From positions 1 to 10,424 of the forward strand of contig JAFASB010000478.1 of assembly GCA_019244985.1 (NCBI GenBank): DNA of 10,424 nucleotides, given 5' to 3'. The notes beneath the pieces were generated by a model. That model saw only the letters and a program-made list of their open reading frames with translations, did no database searches and was not told where the DNA came from. Shown in pieces: positions 5,093 to 10,424 of this stretch (positions are counted from its first letter, which is position 1; the number at the start of each line of letters is the position of its first letter). This DNA comes from Acidimicrobiia bacterium (lineage in GTDB: Bacteria > Actinomycetota > Acidimicrobiia > Acidimicrobiales > AC-14). The position numbers were made by a program, and so were the translations under genes.

Positions 5093-6455
5093 GCCGGCCC
5101 GACCGGCACGCCGGCGTCGTCGCTGGCGTCGTCGTTGTGGTGCTGGGAGTCGACGGTGTCGCGACCGTCGATGACGTCGTGAAGACCATCCCCGAGTGGG
5201 GCGCGAGGACGGCCTGCTGGACGGCGTGGCCGTCGAGGTCGAAGTAGGTGGCGCCCAGGCTCACCGTCACCGCCGCGGCTGTGGGGTTCACGGCGACATA
5301 GCCGCCGCTGAAGGGTCGGACGTAGGCGCCGTTCGCGAGCGCAGCGTAGGCGGCGGTCGGCATGCCCGGGTCGACGTGGTCGTCGGGTGTGTCGGGGGCG
5401 TTGATGCCGTCGTTGTTGCCGTTGGGTGAGAAGTAGAAGTACTGGGTGCCGTCGGTGCCGAGCAGGAACGATGCCAGCGCGTAGCGGTGGATCTGCTGCA
5501 CCTGCGCAGCCGTCCCATTTCCATCGATCTTCGTCATCGCCATCACGAAGCGGCCGCGCTGCCCGGCGTTGGCGAGCATGTTGATGTCGTTCTTCCACGC
5601 CGACACCGACCGGAAGGTGGTGACGGCGTCGCTCTCGCTGCGGATGAATCCCTGGGCGTTTGCGCCCGGCAGCGTGGTCAACAGCGTCGACGTCGGCCCC
5701 GACGCGGGGTCGAAGTACTGCGTGCCGTTGGCCAGACCGTTGCCGACGACGAGCAGGCTCGGGTTGGCGCGGACCACGTTGGCGGCCAGGTTGGACGTGG
5801 CCGCGATCCATTGCGTCGAGCTCCACGGCTGGTGCGTCGCAGCGTTGATCGGCGCGGCCGTGTCGTAGCCCGCGCCCATGGTCGCGTTGCCGAGCATGTC
5901 GAGGTAGCACCCGTCGTAGTGGGTGGCCGCCGTCCATTGCGCGCACGTCTGCACGCGGCTCTGGATCCAGCCAGCCGACGTCGGGTCCATCAGGTAGTTG
6001 CCGAACTTCTTCGACCGCACCTTCGAGCCGTCGGCTGCGCGGGCGTACCAGCTGTCGGGATAGGCGCTGCCCTGGTCGGACTGGGCGTAAATCCCGTTGG
6101 TGTAGACGACGAGCCGGAGGGCAGGGTTGGCCTGGCGCATCTGTGCGACGTACGGCGGATAGGAGTTCTTGGTCGCCAGCACCAGGTCGGAGGTGCGGGC
6201 GACTGCCAGTGCCTGGGCCAGCGTCGGTGACTGGGCGTTGGCCCCGCCGCCGTTGGTCGCCACCCAGCGCCGCAGGGCGTTGGCGGGCGGCGTCGGCGAG
6301 GGCGCCGCCGTGTCCGCCGGCTGGGGCGTCGTCGTCCGCTTGGTGCGTAGACCGACGGCCGTCGAGGTGGGCCACGCGGCAAGGGCTGCGCCAGCGGTCA
6401 CGACCATCGCGACCGCCAGCGCGTCCCACCCCGCCCGCTTCTTCACAGGAGCCAC
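5061..6455 (-). CDS. GHL15-type putative glycoside hydrolase, exported
   Basis: Read from GTG 6455 to the stop at 5061, this encodes 464 residues. The N-terminus MAPVKKRAGWDALAVAMV plus a hydrophobic run to about residue 28 is a signal peptide or anchor. A Thr/Pro-rich linker follows, then a TIM-barrel-like domain: WVATNGGG, LVLATKNSYPPYV, LRLVVYTNG, then YDGCYLDML (about 180-188, with D181 and D186 as candidate catalytic acids) and QYFYFSPNGNND. A beta domain with YVRPFSGGYVAVNPTAAAVTV and SGMVFTT ends it. This order matches the hypothetical glycosyl hydrolase family 15 (GHL15) as I know it; no substrate is established. It probably acts on extracellular or envelope glycan. The C-terminal 30 or so residues are Thr-rich, then Arg-rich, and run antisense over the PilZ gene. 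Other starts: TTG 6491, GTG 6446. Confidence 0.75.
   Translation of the reverse strand: MAPVKKRAGWDALAVAMVVTAGAALAAWPTSTAVGLRTKRTTTPQPADTAAPSPTPPANALRRWVATNGGGANAQSPTLAQALAVARTSDLVLATKNSYPPYVAQMRQANPALRLVVYTNGIYAQSDQGSAYPDSWYARAADGSKVRSKKFGNYLMDPTSAGWIQSRVQTCAQWTAATHYDGCYLDMLGNATMGAGYDTAAPINAATHQPWSSTQWIAATSNLAANVVRANPSLLVVGNGLANGTQYFDPASGPTSTLLTTLPGANAQGFIRSESDAVTTFRSVSAWKNDINMLANAGQRGRFVMAMTKIDGNGTAAQVQQIHRYALASFLLGTDGTQYFYFSPNGNNDGINAPDTPDDHVDPGMPTAAYAALANGAYVRPFSGGYVAVNPTAAAVTVSLGATYFDLDGHAVQQAVLAPHSGMVFTTSSTVATPSTPSTTTTTPATTPACRSGRLRRCTPRRAP
5076..5107 (+). terminator. Tandem GC-rich hairpins at the end of the PilZ gene
   Basis: AGGCG-TACAT-CGCCT (5076-5090) ends two bases short of the end of the PilZ stop codon, and GCCGG-CCCGA-CCGGC (5093-5107) begins directly after it. 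Both have perfect five-base arms and five-base loops. There is no T-tract. Both lie within the C-terminal end of the minus-strand hydrolase gene, or only just past it, so the structure could serve PilZ mRNA only. Confidence 0.4.
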
Positions 6456-6491
6456 AGCAAGCACAATAACAACATGTGCAACAGCCGCCAA
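6456..6491 (-). promoter_or_regulatory. Putative promoter of the glycoside hydrolase gene, leaderless
   Basis: On the minus strand, TTGGCG (6491-6486) and TATTGT (6468-6463) are separated by exactly 17 bases. TATTGT is followed by 7 bases and then GTG 6455. This is the best complete -35/-10 pair in the window and supports 6455 as start, because the TTG at 6491 would lie inside the -35 box. No Shine-Dalgarno sequence is present. Confidence 0.5.
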
Positions 6492-6539
6492 GCGTGATGT
6501 CCGAAGGTCACGTTCTGCGCGAACGCCCTCAAGCAGCTG

Positions 6540-6767
6540 ATGGCAGCTGCCGATGCACTCGCCAGCACGACATCACCCGCCGAGGAGGCGCGTGTGGGCG
6601 AGGACCGAACCGATGCTGAAGCAGCCGCCGAGGACCCGGCCGGCGCGACAGAACCGAGCCTCGATCAGCCGGAGGACGAAGCGACCGAGCACGCCCTCCG
6701 GCTGATGGACGAGGCGCTGCGCCGGAACGACGCAGCCCAACGCTGGCTGGTTGCCGGCGATTCCTGA
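6540..6767 (+). CDS. Small acidic hypothetical protein
   Basis: This 75-residue frame runs from ATG 6540 to TGA 6765-6767. The first 45 residues are Ala/Glu/Asp-rich and probably disordered (AAADALASTTSPAEEARVGED...). The last 27 form a likely amphipathic helix: EATEHALRLMDEALRRNDAAQRWLVAG. I recognise no family. Support for a real gene: the codon pattern fits, no other start exists upstream in frame (a stop lies at 6495-6497), and its stop lies within a hairpin shared with the convergent zinc-ribbon gene. Against: no ribosome binding site or promoter box at a good distance. The helical tail suggests a protein-binding adaptor or structural peptide, but function is unknown. Confidence 0.45.
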   Translation: MAAADALASTTSPAEEARVGEDRTDAEAAAEDPAGATEPSLDQPEDEATEHALRLMDEALRRNDAAQRWLVAGDS

Positions 6768-6790
6768 CGGGGGGAGGTCAGGAAGCCGGC
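6753..6790. terminator. Strong hairpin shared by two convergent small genes
   Basis: Left arm GCCGGC-GA-TTCCTGAC (6753-6768) pairs with GTCAGGAA-GCCGGC (6777-6790): 14 base pairs with one GA bulge, closed by an eight-base loop GGGGGGAG (6769-6776). Both stop codons (6765-6767 plus, 6778-6780 minus) are inside the stem, so each gene's last codons form it. It is a likely two-way terminator or mRNA 3' end protector without a T-tract. Confidence 0.6.
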
Positions 6791-6927
6791 CGCCACACCT
6801 CCTGGTGGTGGCAACAGGGACACACGAACAAACGAGCTCCGCCCATGCGGACCACAGCAACCTCGAGTGGGATCGGGCTCCTGCACTTTCGACAGGAGAT
6901 CACCGTCGCCACCGCGACACTTGACAT
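6778..6927 (-). CDS. 49-residue zinc-ribbon microprotein
   Basis: Read on the minus strand from ATG 6927 to TGA 6778-6780, this encodes 49 residues. It has C12-x2-C15 (ISCRKCRSPI) and, 20 residues further, C36-x2-C39 (FVCPCCHHQEVW), with an extra Cys at 38 and two His after it. Two CxxC knuckles joined by a short beta-forming segment (PLEVAVVRMGGARLF) is the rubredoxin-like zinc ribbon layout found in many small transcription- or translation-linked proteins and in DNA-binding adaptors. Four ideally spaced cysteines in such a short frame are unlikely by chance. Similar micro zinc ribbons often have unknown roles, and none is assigned here. TTG 6933 is an alternative start. It follows the L,D-transpeptidase on the same strand after 141 bases. 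Confidence 0.65.
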   Translation of the reverse strand: MSSVAVATVISCRKCRSPIPLEVAVVRMGGARLFVCPCCHHQEVWRPAS

Positions 6928-7022
6928 GCCCAAGGCTTGACCATCGCCCACGCGTCGCCCCTTTACTCGCCCAGCCGAGCCCCCGGAGAAGACTGCCTCA
7001 GACGGGCTGGGGACGGCTAGAG

Positions 7023-7059
7023 GGACAACCCTGTGAATTGTGCGGGTTTGTCCACAGGG
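7023..7059 (-). terminator. Overlapping hairpins after the L,D-transpeptidase gene, with a DnaA-box-like site
   Basis: GGACAACCC (7023-7031) pairs with GGGTTTGTCC (7044-7053) with one bulge. Alternatively CCCTGTG (7029-7035) pairs with CACAGGG (7053-7059). These two stems exclude each other. They sit 10-46 bases after the minus-strand stop at 7069, a reasonable place for a terminator. The plus strand also reads TTGTCCACA at 7048-7056, identical to the actinobacterial DnaA box consensus. Confidence 0.4.
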
Positions 7060-7068
7060 CGACGAGCG

Positions 7069-7896
7069 TCAGGGCCCGACGAAGAGTGGTGTGCCGAGCG
7101 GCAAGGTCATCGCCAGCGTGGTGATGTCGCCGTTGCCGATACGGATGCAGCCGTGGCTGACCGCCCTGCCGATGCTGCCCGGCGCGTCGGTGCCGTGCAA
7201 CCCGACCATGCCGTCGCCACCCATGAACGAGTACAGAACGTTCGAGTGTGCCGACGTGGCGAACGCGTACGGACCGAGGTACGGCTGCCAGATGGGACGT
7301 ACGACCTCGGTCAGATAGAAGACGCCGAGCGGCGTGGGCGTGCCGCCCGTGCCAACGGCTGCCGGCGCCTGGAGGATGACCTGGTTGGCGTTCCCGACGG
7401 TGATCGACTTGCCCGACGTCGAGACCTTGATCCAGTAGTTGAGCTCTTCGATGTTGACGTCCGACGGCTGCACCCAGCCGACGGACTCGTTGGGGCGAAT
7501 CGGGAGCAACACCTCCAGCCGCCCGTTGTCCTGCCCGGCGACGAGGAACACGCGGTCGAGCCCGTGCTCGGTCTTGTTGCTCATCACCATGCGCGGGGTG
7601 GGCGAGGTCGGCGAGTCGTAGATACCGATCCTTGGAACGGCGACGGCGGCGATGTGATACGGCGGCCCGTCCAGTTGGACGTTCGGGTCGACGACCTGCC
7701 ACTCCCCGGGCCGGGAGTACGTCTCGGCGCCGACCTGCGGCGGCGCCGTCGTGGTCGTCGTCGGCTCCGGCTTTGGTGCCTCGGCGATCGCCCGGTAGAG
7801 CGGCAGGTCGGGCGCGGCCTGACCGCAGCCGGCGAGTGCAACCAAGAGGAGCGCGGAGAGAACGAGGCGCCGGGCCATCACGACAAGGTTCGCCAC
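7069..7896 (-). CDS. L,D-transpeptidase lipoprotein (YkuD domain)
   Basis: This is 275 residues from GTG 7896 to the TGA at 7069-7071. The N-terminus is a lipoprotein signal: RR, then a hydrophobic run, then lipobox L-A-G-C with Cys24 as the lipidated residue. ATG 7878 (residue 7) also preserves the signal and may be the true start. After a Pro/Thr-rich linker (PEPTTTTTAPP) comes a beta-rich region, then a C-terminal YkuD domain. The catalytic motif is H234 ... S-H248-G-C250-I-R252, with Cys250 as nucleophile, and the spacing fits the family. Such enzymes form 3-3 cross-links in peptidoglycan or attach proteins to it, acting outside the membrane. The middle region before the domain (VGWVQPSDVNIEELNYWI) may be an SH3-like or Ig-like module. 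Direct repeats lie in its promoter region. Confidence 0.9.
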   Translation of the reverse strand: MANLVVMARRLVLSALLLVALAGCGQAAPDLPLYRAIAEAPKPEPTTTTTAPPQVGAETYSRPGEWQVVDPNVQLDGPPYHIAAVAVPRIGIYDSPTSPTPRMVMSNKTEHGLDRVFLVAGQDNGRLEVLLPIRPNESVGWVQPSDVNIEELNYWIKVSTSGKSITVGNANQVILQAPAAVGTGGTPTPLGVFYLTEVVRPIWQPYLGPYAFATSAHSNVLYSFMGGDGMVGLHGTDAPGSIGRAVSHGCIRIGNGDITTLAMTLPLGTPLFVGP

Positions 7897-7897
7897 C

Positions 7898-7958
7898 CTA
7901 TGTGACTATGCCTTCCGGGCTCTCGCGTTCTATGGGTTCTCTACGCGCACTATGTGAC
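7898..7958 (-). promoter_or_regulatory. Promoter region with direct repeat GTCACATAG
   Basis: CTATGTGAC occurs at 7898-7906 and 7950-7958 on the plus strand (GTCACATAG on the coding strand), 52 bases apart, close to five helical turns. The shorter core CTATG also occurs at 7906 and 7930. On the minus strand CATAGT (7910-7905) is 8 bases before GTG 7896, and TAGGGT (7900-7895) would suit the ATG at 7878. The spacing suggests a regulator's paired sites or tandem promoters. Confidence 0.4.
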
Positions 7959-7996
7959 CTCAGCGGGCGGAGTACTCGTCCTATTTCCTCGAGACG

Positions 7997-8785
7997 TCAG
8001 GCAGGCATGGCTGTGCCGCCGTTGGGGCGCAGCGTCTGGCCGGTCATGAACTTGCTGGCGTCGGATGCCAAATAGAGGATGGCGCTGGCGATGTCGGTGG
8101 GGTCGCCGACGGCGTCGAGCACCGAGCGCTTGCGCATGAGGTCGACCAGCGGCTGCATCTTGGCGTCGTCGACAGTGCCGTCGTCGCGCCGGGCGCCGCG
8201 CTGGGTCATCGACGTGACGACGAAGCCGGGCGCCACGCAGTTCACGCGCACGCCCAGCGGGCCGCCCTCGGCGGCGGCGACGCGTGTGAGGATCGCCACG
8301 CCGGCTTTGGTCATCGAGTAGCCGGCCAGACCGGCGGGGGCGGCGTCGATGGCGGCGGACGCGACGTTGATGATGCTGCCGGCGTGCTGCTCGCCCATGA
8401 CCCGCAGCGCGGCCTGCACCCCGAAGAACACGCCCTTGAGATTGACGGCGATGATGCGGTCGAGGGCCTCTTCCTCGATCGACGTGATCGGTCCGCCCGC
8501 GTCCATGATCCCGGCGACGTTGGCCATGACGTCGACGCCGCCATAGTGGCTGACGGCGTCGTCGATCAGCTTGCCGACCTCGGCCTGCTTGCTGACGTCG
8601 GTGGGGACGGCGATGGCCTCGCCGAGCATCTCGAGCGTCTTCTCGAGATTGTCCGCGTCGCGATCGGCGAGCACCAGCCGTGCGCCGGCGTCGGAGAGCG
8701 CGACCGCCGTCGCCCGCCCGATCCCGCTCGCCGCTCCTGTGACAACAGCGACCTTGTCGTCGACGCGGAACTGCTCGACGCTCAC
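7997..8785 (-). CDS. Short-chain dehydrogenase/reductase (classical SDR)
   Basis: This 262-residue classical SDR starts at GTG 8785, four bases after the IclR stop. The dinucleotide loop is TGAASGIG (16-23). D41 at the end of the second strand (LVLADRD) favours NAD(H) over NADP(H). NVAG (89-92) replaces the usual NNAG. N115, S143, Y156 and K160 (YSMTK) form the complete catalytic tetrad. The end carries GQTLRPNGGTAMPA, the usual C-terminal strand with an unusual Arg-Pro-Asn in place of the common VDGG stretch. It probably oxidises an alcohol or reduces a ketone in the cytoplasm; the substrate is unknown. Context (IclR regulator, SGNH hydrolase) suggests release of an alcohol from an ester followed by oxidation, which is inference. 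Confidence 0.93.
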   Translation of the reverse strand: MSVEQFRVDDKVAVVTGAASGIGRATAVALSDAGARLVLADRDADNLEKTLEMLGEAIAVPTDVSKQAEVGKLIDDAVSHYGGVDVMANVAGIMDAGGPITSIEEEALDRIIAVNLKGVFFGVQAALRVMGEQHAGSIINVASAAIDAAPAGLAGYSMTKAGVAILTRVAAAEGGPLGVRVNCVAPGFVVTSMTQRGARRDDGTVDDAKMQPLVDLMRKRSVLDAVGDPTDIASAILYLASDASKFMTGQTLRPNGGTAMPA

Positions 8786-8789
8786 CGGC

Positions 8790-9692
8790 TTATGCCCGCT
8801 GCGGCTCTTCGCCGTGGATCGCCTTGGTGACGTTGCGGGTCGCTTGGGCCAGGCGTTCGCCGTGCTCGATGACGTCCTCGCCGCGGATCACGCCGCGGAA
8901 CCCGACGAGGAACAGGCCGAGCTCGACGTTGCCGCCCGGCCCGAAGACGGGCGCGCCCATCGTGTTGACGCGGTACTCGGAACGCGGCTCGACCTCGATG
9001 AGGAAGTAGTCCTCGCGGCTGAGCTCGTCGAGAAGGCGTTCGAGCATCCCGCGTACAGGCTGGGACCGGCCTTCGTCGCCGAGCGAGGCCAGGGCCTGAC
9101 CGACCTGGAGGCGGGCGTCGGCGTCGAGGCTCACCGCGTAGCCACGCCGGCGCACGGCGGTGAGGGCCGCCTGGTAGCGGTCGAGCTGCTCCTCGCTCGC
9201 CCACGAGTGCTGGCGTTGCAGCCAGCCGTCGATGTCGTCGGGCTCGGCCCACGCCATGAACACGCTGCCGAGCGGCGGGACCAGCGGCAGGCGCTGACCG
9301 AGGGCGACCGAAGCTCCGAACGGAAGCGCGGCGCCGCTGCGGCTGAGGATGACGATCTCGTCGCCGACGACCGTGCTGGCGATGCACTCGAGCGACGTCT
9401 CCTCGGCGAGGGCGCGCATCTCCTCGCGTGCGAAGTCGACGGCCTGGAACTGTCCCTGAGCTGCGCCGCCGATCGCGACCAGTGCGGGCCCCAGCATGTA
9501 GGTCATCCGCGTGGGGTGGCGGAGCAGGTACCCGGCCTCGGTGAGCGTCATCAGCAGGGCGTGGCAGGTGGCCTTGTTGAGGTCGAGGCGGCGGGCCAGC
9601 TCCGAGAGCGAGAACGATTCGTCGGGGTGGGCGGCGAGGAAGTTGAGGACGGCGACCACGCGCTCGGCGCCGGGTGCGGGGCGGGGGGTCAT
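8790..9692 (-). CDS. IclR-family transcriptional regulator
   Basis: This encodes 300 residues from ATG 9692 to TAA 8790-8792. The ATG overlaps the upstream hydrolase stop (ATGA), and GGAGGA (9704-9699) sits six bases upstream, so the start is secure. The winged helix-turn-helix (about residues 9-70) is AERVVAVLNFLAAHPDESF, SLSELARRLDLNKATCHALL (recognition helix) and GYLLRHPTRMTYMLGPAL (wing), the standard IclR N-terminus. The remainder is the GAF-like effector-binding domain, with family-typical ALAEETSLECIASTVVGDEIVIL, GQRLPLVPPLGSVFMAWAEP and RRRGYAVSLDAD. It is some 40-50 residues longer than many IclR proteins, mainly at the C-terminus. IclR regulators usually control adjacent catabolic genes in response to the substrate, so it likely regulates this operon, possibly including itself. 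Confidence 0.93.
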   Translation of the reverse strand: MTPRPAPGAERVVAVLNFLAAHPDESFSLSELARRLDLNKATCHALLMTLTEAGYLLRHPTRMTYMLGPALVAIGGAAQGQFQAVDFAREEMRALAEETSLECIASTVVGDEIVILSRSGAALPFGASVALGQRLPLVPPLGSVFMAWAEPDDIDGWLQRQHSWASEEQLDRYQAALTAVRRRGYAVSLDADARLQVGQALASLGDEGRSQPVRGMLERLLDELSREDYFLIEVEPRSEYRVNTMGAPVFGPGGNVELGLFLVGFRGVIRGEDVIEHGERLAQATRNVTKAIHGEEPQRA

Positions 9693-10424
9693 CGGGTTTC
9701 CTCCAAAGCCTTCGCCACCGCGCCGCCGATGACGCCGGCCAGGATGCGGTGGCCCTCGTCGTCGGGGTGGATGCCGTCGGCCAGGTTGTCGGCGGTGATC
9801 AGATCGGCGCCGGGAATGAGCGTGACGTCCCGCCGCGACGCCTCCTCTTCCATCGCCGCTCGCAGATCGCGCAGCGTGGCACCCAGACGGTTGGGCGTGT
9901 CCTCGGCGTCGGGCCGCAGTACGGGGCTGACAACGACCACCGGCGTGTCGGGATGACCCTGGCGCACGACGTCGATGAAGGCGCCGACGGCGGCGCGCAT
10001 CATGTCGACCGAGTGGGGCGTTCGCGTCCAGCAGTTGGTGCCGTGGGTGATGGAGATGACGTCGGCGTCCAACGCCGCGACCTGCTCGGCCGAAGCCAGC
10101 TCGCCCCGCGCTGCGCCCGCGTAGCCCATGTTCACCACGTCGATGCCGAACTGACGTCCGGCGACCGCGGGCCAGGCGTAGGCCGGTCCCGAGGCGACCC
10201 AGCCCTCGGCGACGGAATCGCCGTAGGCGATCCACCGAGGCTGCTCCTCGGGCGCGGGCCAGATGCGGCCGCCGACGCCGCTCAGCGCCTTGATCGTCGG
10301 CTTCATCCCCTCGGGGAGGTAGACGATCGCCCGCTCGTCGCGCGGCCAACCACCCAGCGCCAGCCGCACGCGGCCGTCGCCCACGTCGGCTTTCTCCTCG
10401 TCGACCAGCTTCCCGCCGCGCCAC
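9689..10424 (-). CDS. SGNH/GDSL-family hydrolase, 5' end outside the window
   Basis: The frame is open from the window edge (first full codon at 10423) to TGA 9689-9691, 244 residues seen. A GTG at 10384 could be mistaken for the start, but the upstream residues (WRGGKLVDEEKADVG...) continue smoothly into a beta-rich region (RVRLALGGWPRDERAIVYLPEGMKP), so the gene extends beyond the window with an N-terminal beta-sandwich domain, as in CE2/SGNH esterases. Block I is YGDSVAEGW (Ser codon 10216-10214), block II is GYAGAARG, block III is HGTNCW (10045-10028) and block V is DGIHPD (9778-9761), with Asp and His completing the triad. Likely an esterase or deacetylase on small or sugar esters. Its stop overlaps the IclR start, showing coupling. 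Confidence 0.85.
   Translation of the reverse strand, partial: WRGGKLVDEEKADVGDGRVRLALGGWPRDERAIVYLPEGMKPTIKALSGVGGRIWPAPEEQPRWIAYGDSVAEGWVASGPAYAWPAVAGRQFGIDVVNMGYAGAARGELASAEQVAALDADVISITHGTNCWTRTPHSVDMMRAAVGAFIDVVRQGHPDTPVVVVSPVLRPDAEDTPNRLGATLRDLRAAMEEEASRRDVTLIPGADLITADNLADGIHPDDEGHRILAGVIGGAVAKALEETR
9699..9704 (-). promoter_or_regulatory. Shine-Dalgarno sequence of the IclR gene
   Basis: GGAGGA on the minus strand (9704-9699) lies inside the last codons of the SGNH gene, six bases from ATG 9692. It fixes the IclR start despite the overlap with the upstream gene. Confidence 0.7.

Noticed and set aside
5008..6429. Very long minus-strand frame over the glycoside hydrolase
   Set aside because: Its translation is Arg/Pro/Gly-rich, low-complexity and matches no family; the other minus frame there has a signal peptide and enzyme motifs.
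6461..6479. GCACA-N9-TGTGC inverted repeat before the glycoside hydrolase
   Set aside because: Arms are only five bases and fall inside the promoter; not above chance.
6491..6491. TTG start for the glycoside hydrolase
   Set aside because: It would sit in a probable -35 box and place a poor hydrophobic stretch ahead of the KKR signal peptide.
6497..6619. Short plus frame beginning MSEGHVLRERPQ
   Set aside because: About 40 residues, no domain, ends inside the acidic-protein gene in another frame; a frameshifted longer gene was considered but nothing supports it.
6573..6860. 95-residue minus-strand frame covering the acidic-protein gene
   Set aside because: It lacks domain features, and its overlap with the zinc-ribbon gene is in another frame with misplaced cysteines.
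7970..7977. GAGTACTC palindrome after the SDR gene
   Set aside because: Eight bases only, arms do not extend; too short to call a terminator.
8571..9956. 461-residue plus-strand frame antisense to SDR, IclR and SGNH genes
   Set aside because: It spans three well supported minus genes and shows no domain; a GC-driven shadow.
10384..10384. GTG as the start of the SGNH hydrolase
   Set aside because: The frame stays open with plausible coding sequence to the window edge, and the family often has an N-terminal beta domain; treated as partial.
1..10424. tRNA genes, CRISPR arrays, insertion sequences, riboswitches, prophage or defence genes
   Set aside because: No repeated spacer pattern, cloverleaf with CCA-type ends, transposase motif or known riboswitch core was seen on either strand.

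Overview
The window is GC-rich (about two thirds G+C by eye) with almost wall-to-wall coding, GTG starts as common as ATG, strong G/C bias at third codon positions, and families typical of Actinobacteria: ferredoxin plus P450, an IclR regulator, a lipoprotein L,D-transpeptidase, and starts that look leaderless. A free-living, probably soil or aquatic actinobacterium is the best reading. I cannot assign an order from sequence alone. There are no tRNA or rRNA genes, CRISPR arrays, insertion sequences or phage genes.

Layout. (1) 1-1277, plus strand: the tail of a nitronate monooxygenase, an SAM-dependent methyltransferase overlapping it (TGATG), and a small ABM-like alpha+beta barrel protein. 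(2) 1278-1349: a long imperfect hairpin filling the convergent gap. (3) 1350-1718, minus strand: a VOC/glyoxalase-fold protein, divergent from (4) 1758-3859, plus strand: a tight ferredoxin, cytochrome P450, alpha/beta hydrolase operon. This is an oxidative small-molecule module with its own electron carrier but no ferredoxin reductase in view. (5) 3880-4357: three tiny single-pass membrane proteins. (6) 4502-5092: a PilZ (c-di-GMP receptor type) protein. (7) 5061-6455, minus strand: a secreted or membrane-anchored GHL15-type putative glycoside hydrolase whose 3' end overlaps the PilZ gene in antisense. (8) 6540-6927: an acidic small protein and a 49-residue zinc-ribbon protein, convergent, with their two stop codons inside one hairpin. 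(9) 7069-7896, minus strand: an L,D-transpeptidase lipoprotein. (10) 7997-10424, minus strand: an operon of SGNH/GDSL hydrolase (5' end outside the window), IclR regulator and short-chain dehydrogenase, with a 4-base overlap and a 4-base gap.

How the genes fit together. Groups 1, 3-4 and 10 look like catabolic or modifying enzymes for organic small molecules (P450 hydroxylation, ester hydrolysis, alcohol oxidation), with IclR as the local switch for group 10. Groups 6-9 concern the cell envelope and c-di-GMP. No single coherent new system stands out. The more unusual signals are small or non-coding: repeated TANNNT boxes 6-8 bases before start codons (leaderless transcription), a 39-bp divergent spacer with two such boxes, hairpins at every convergent junction, paired 15-bp palindromes ahead of a micro-membrane gene, and several microproteins below the usual annotation size.
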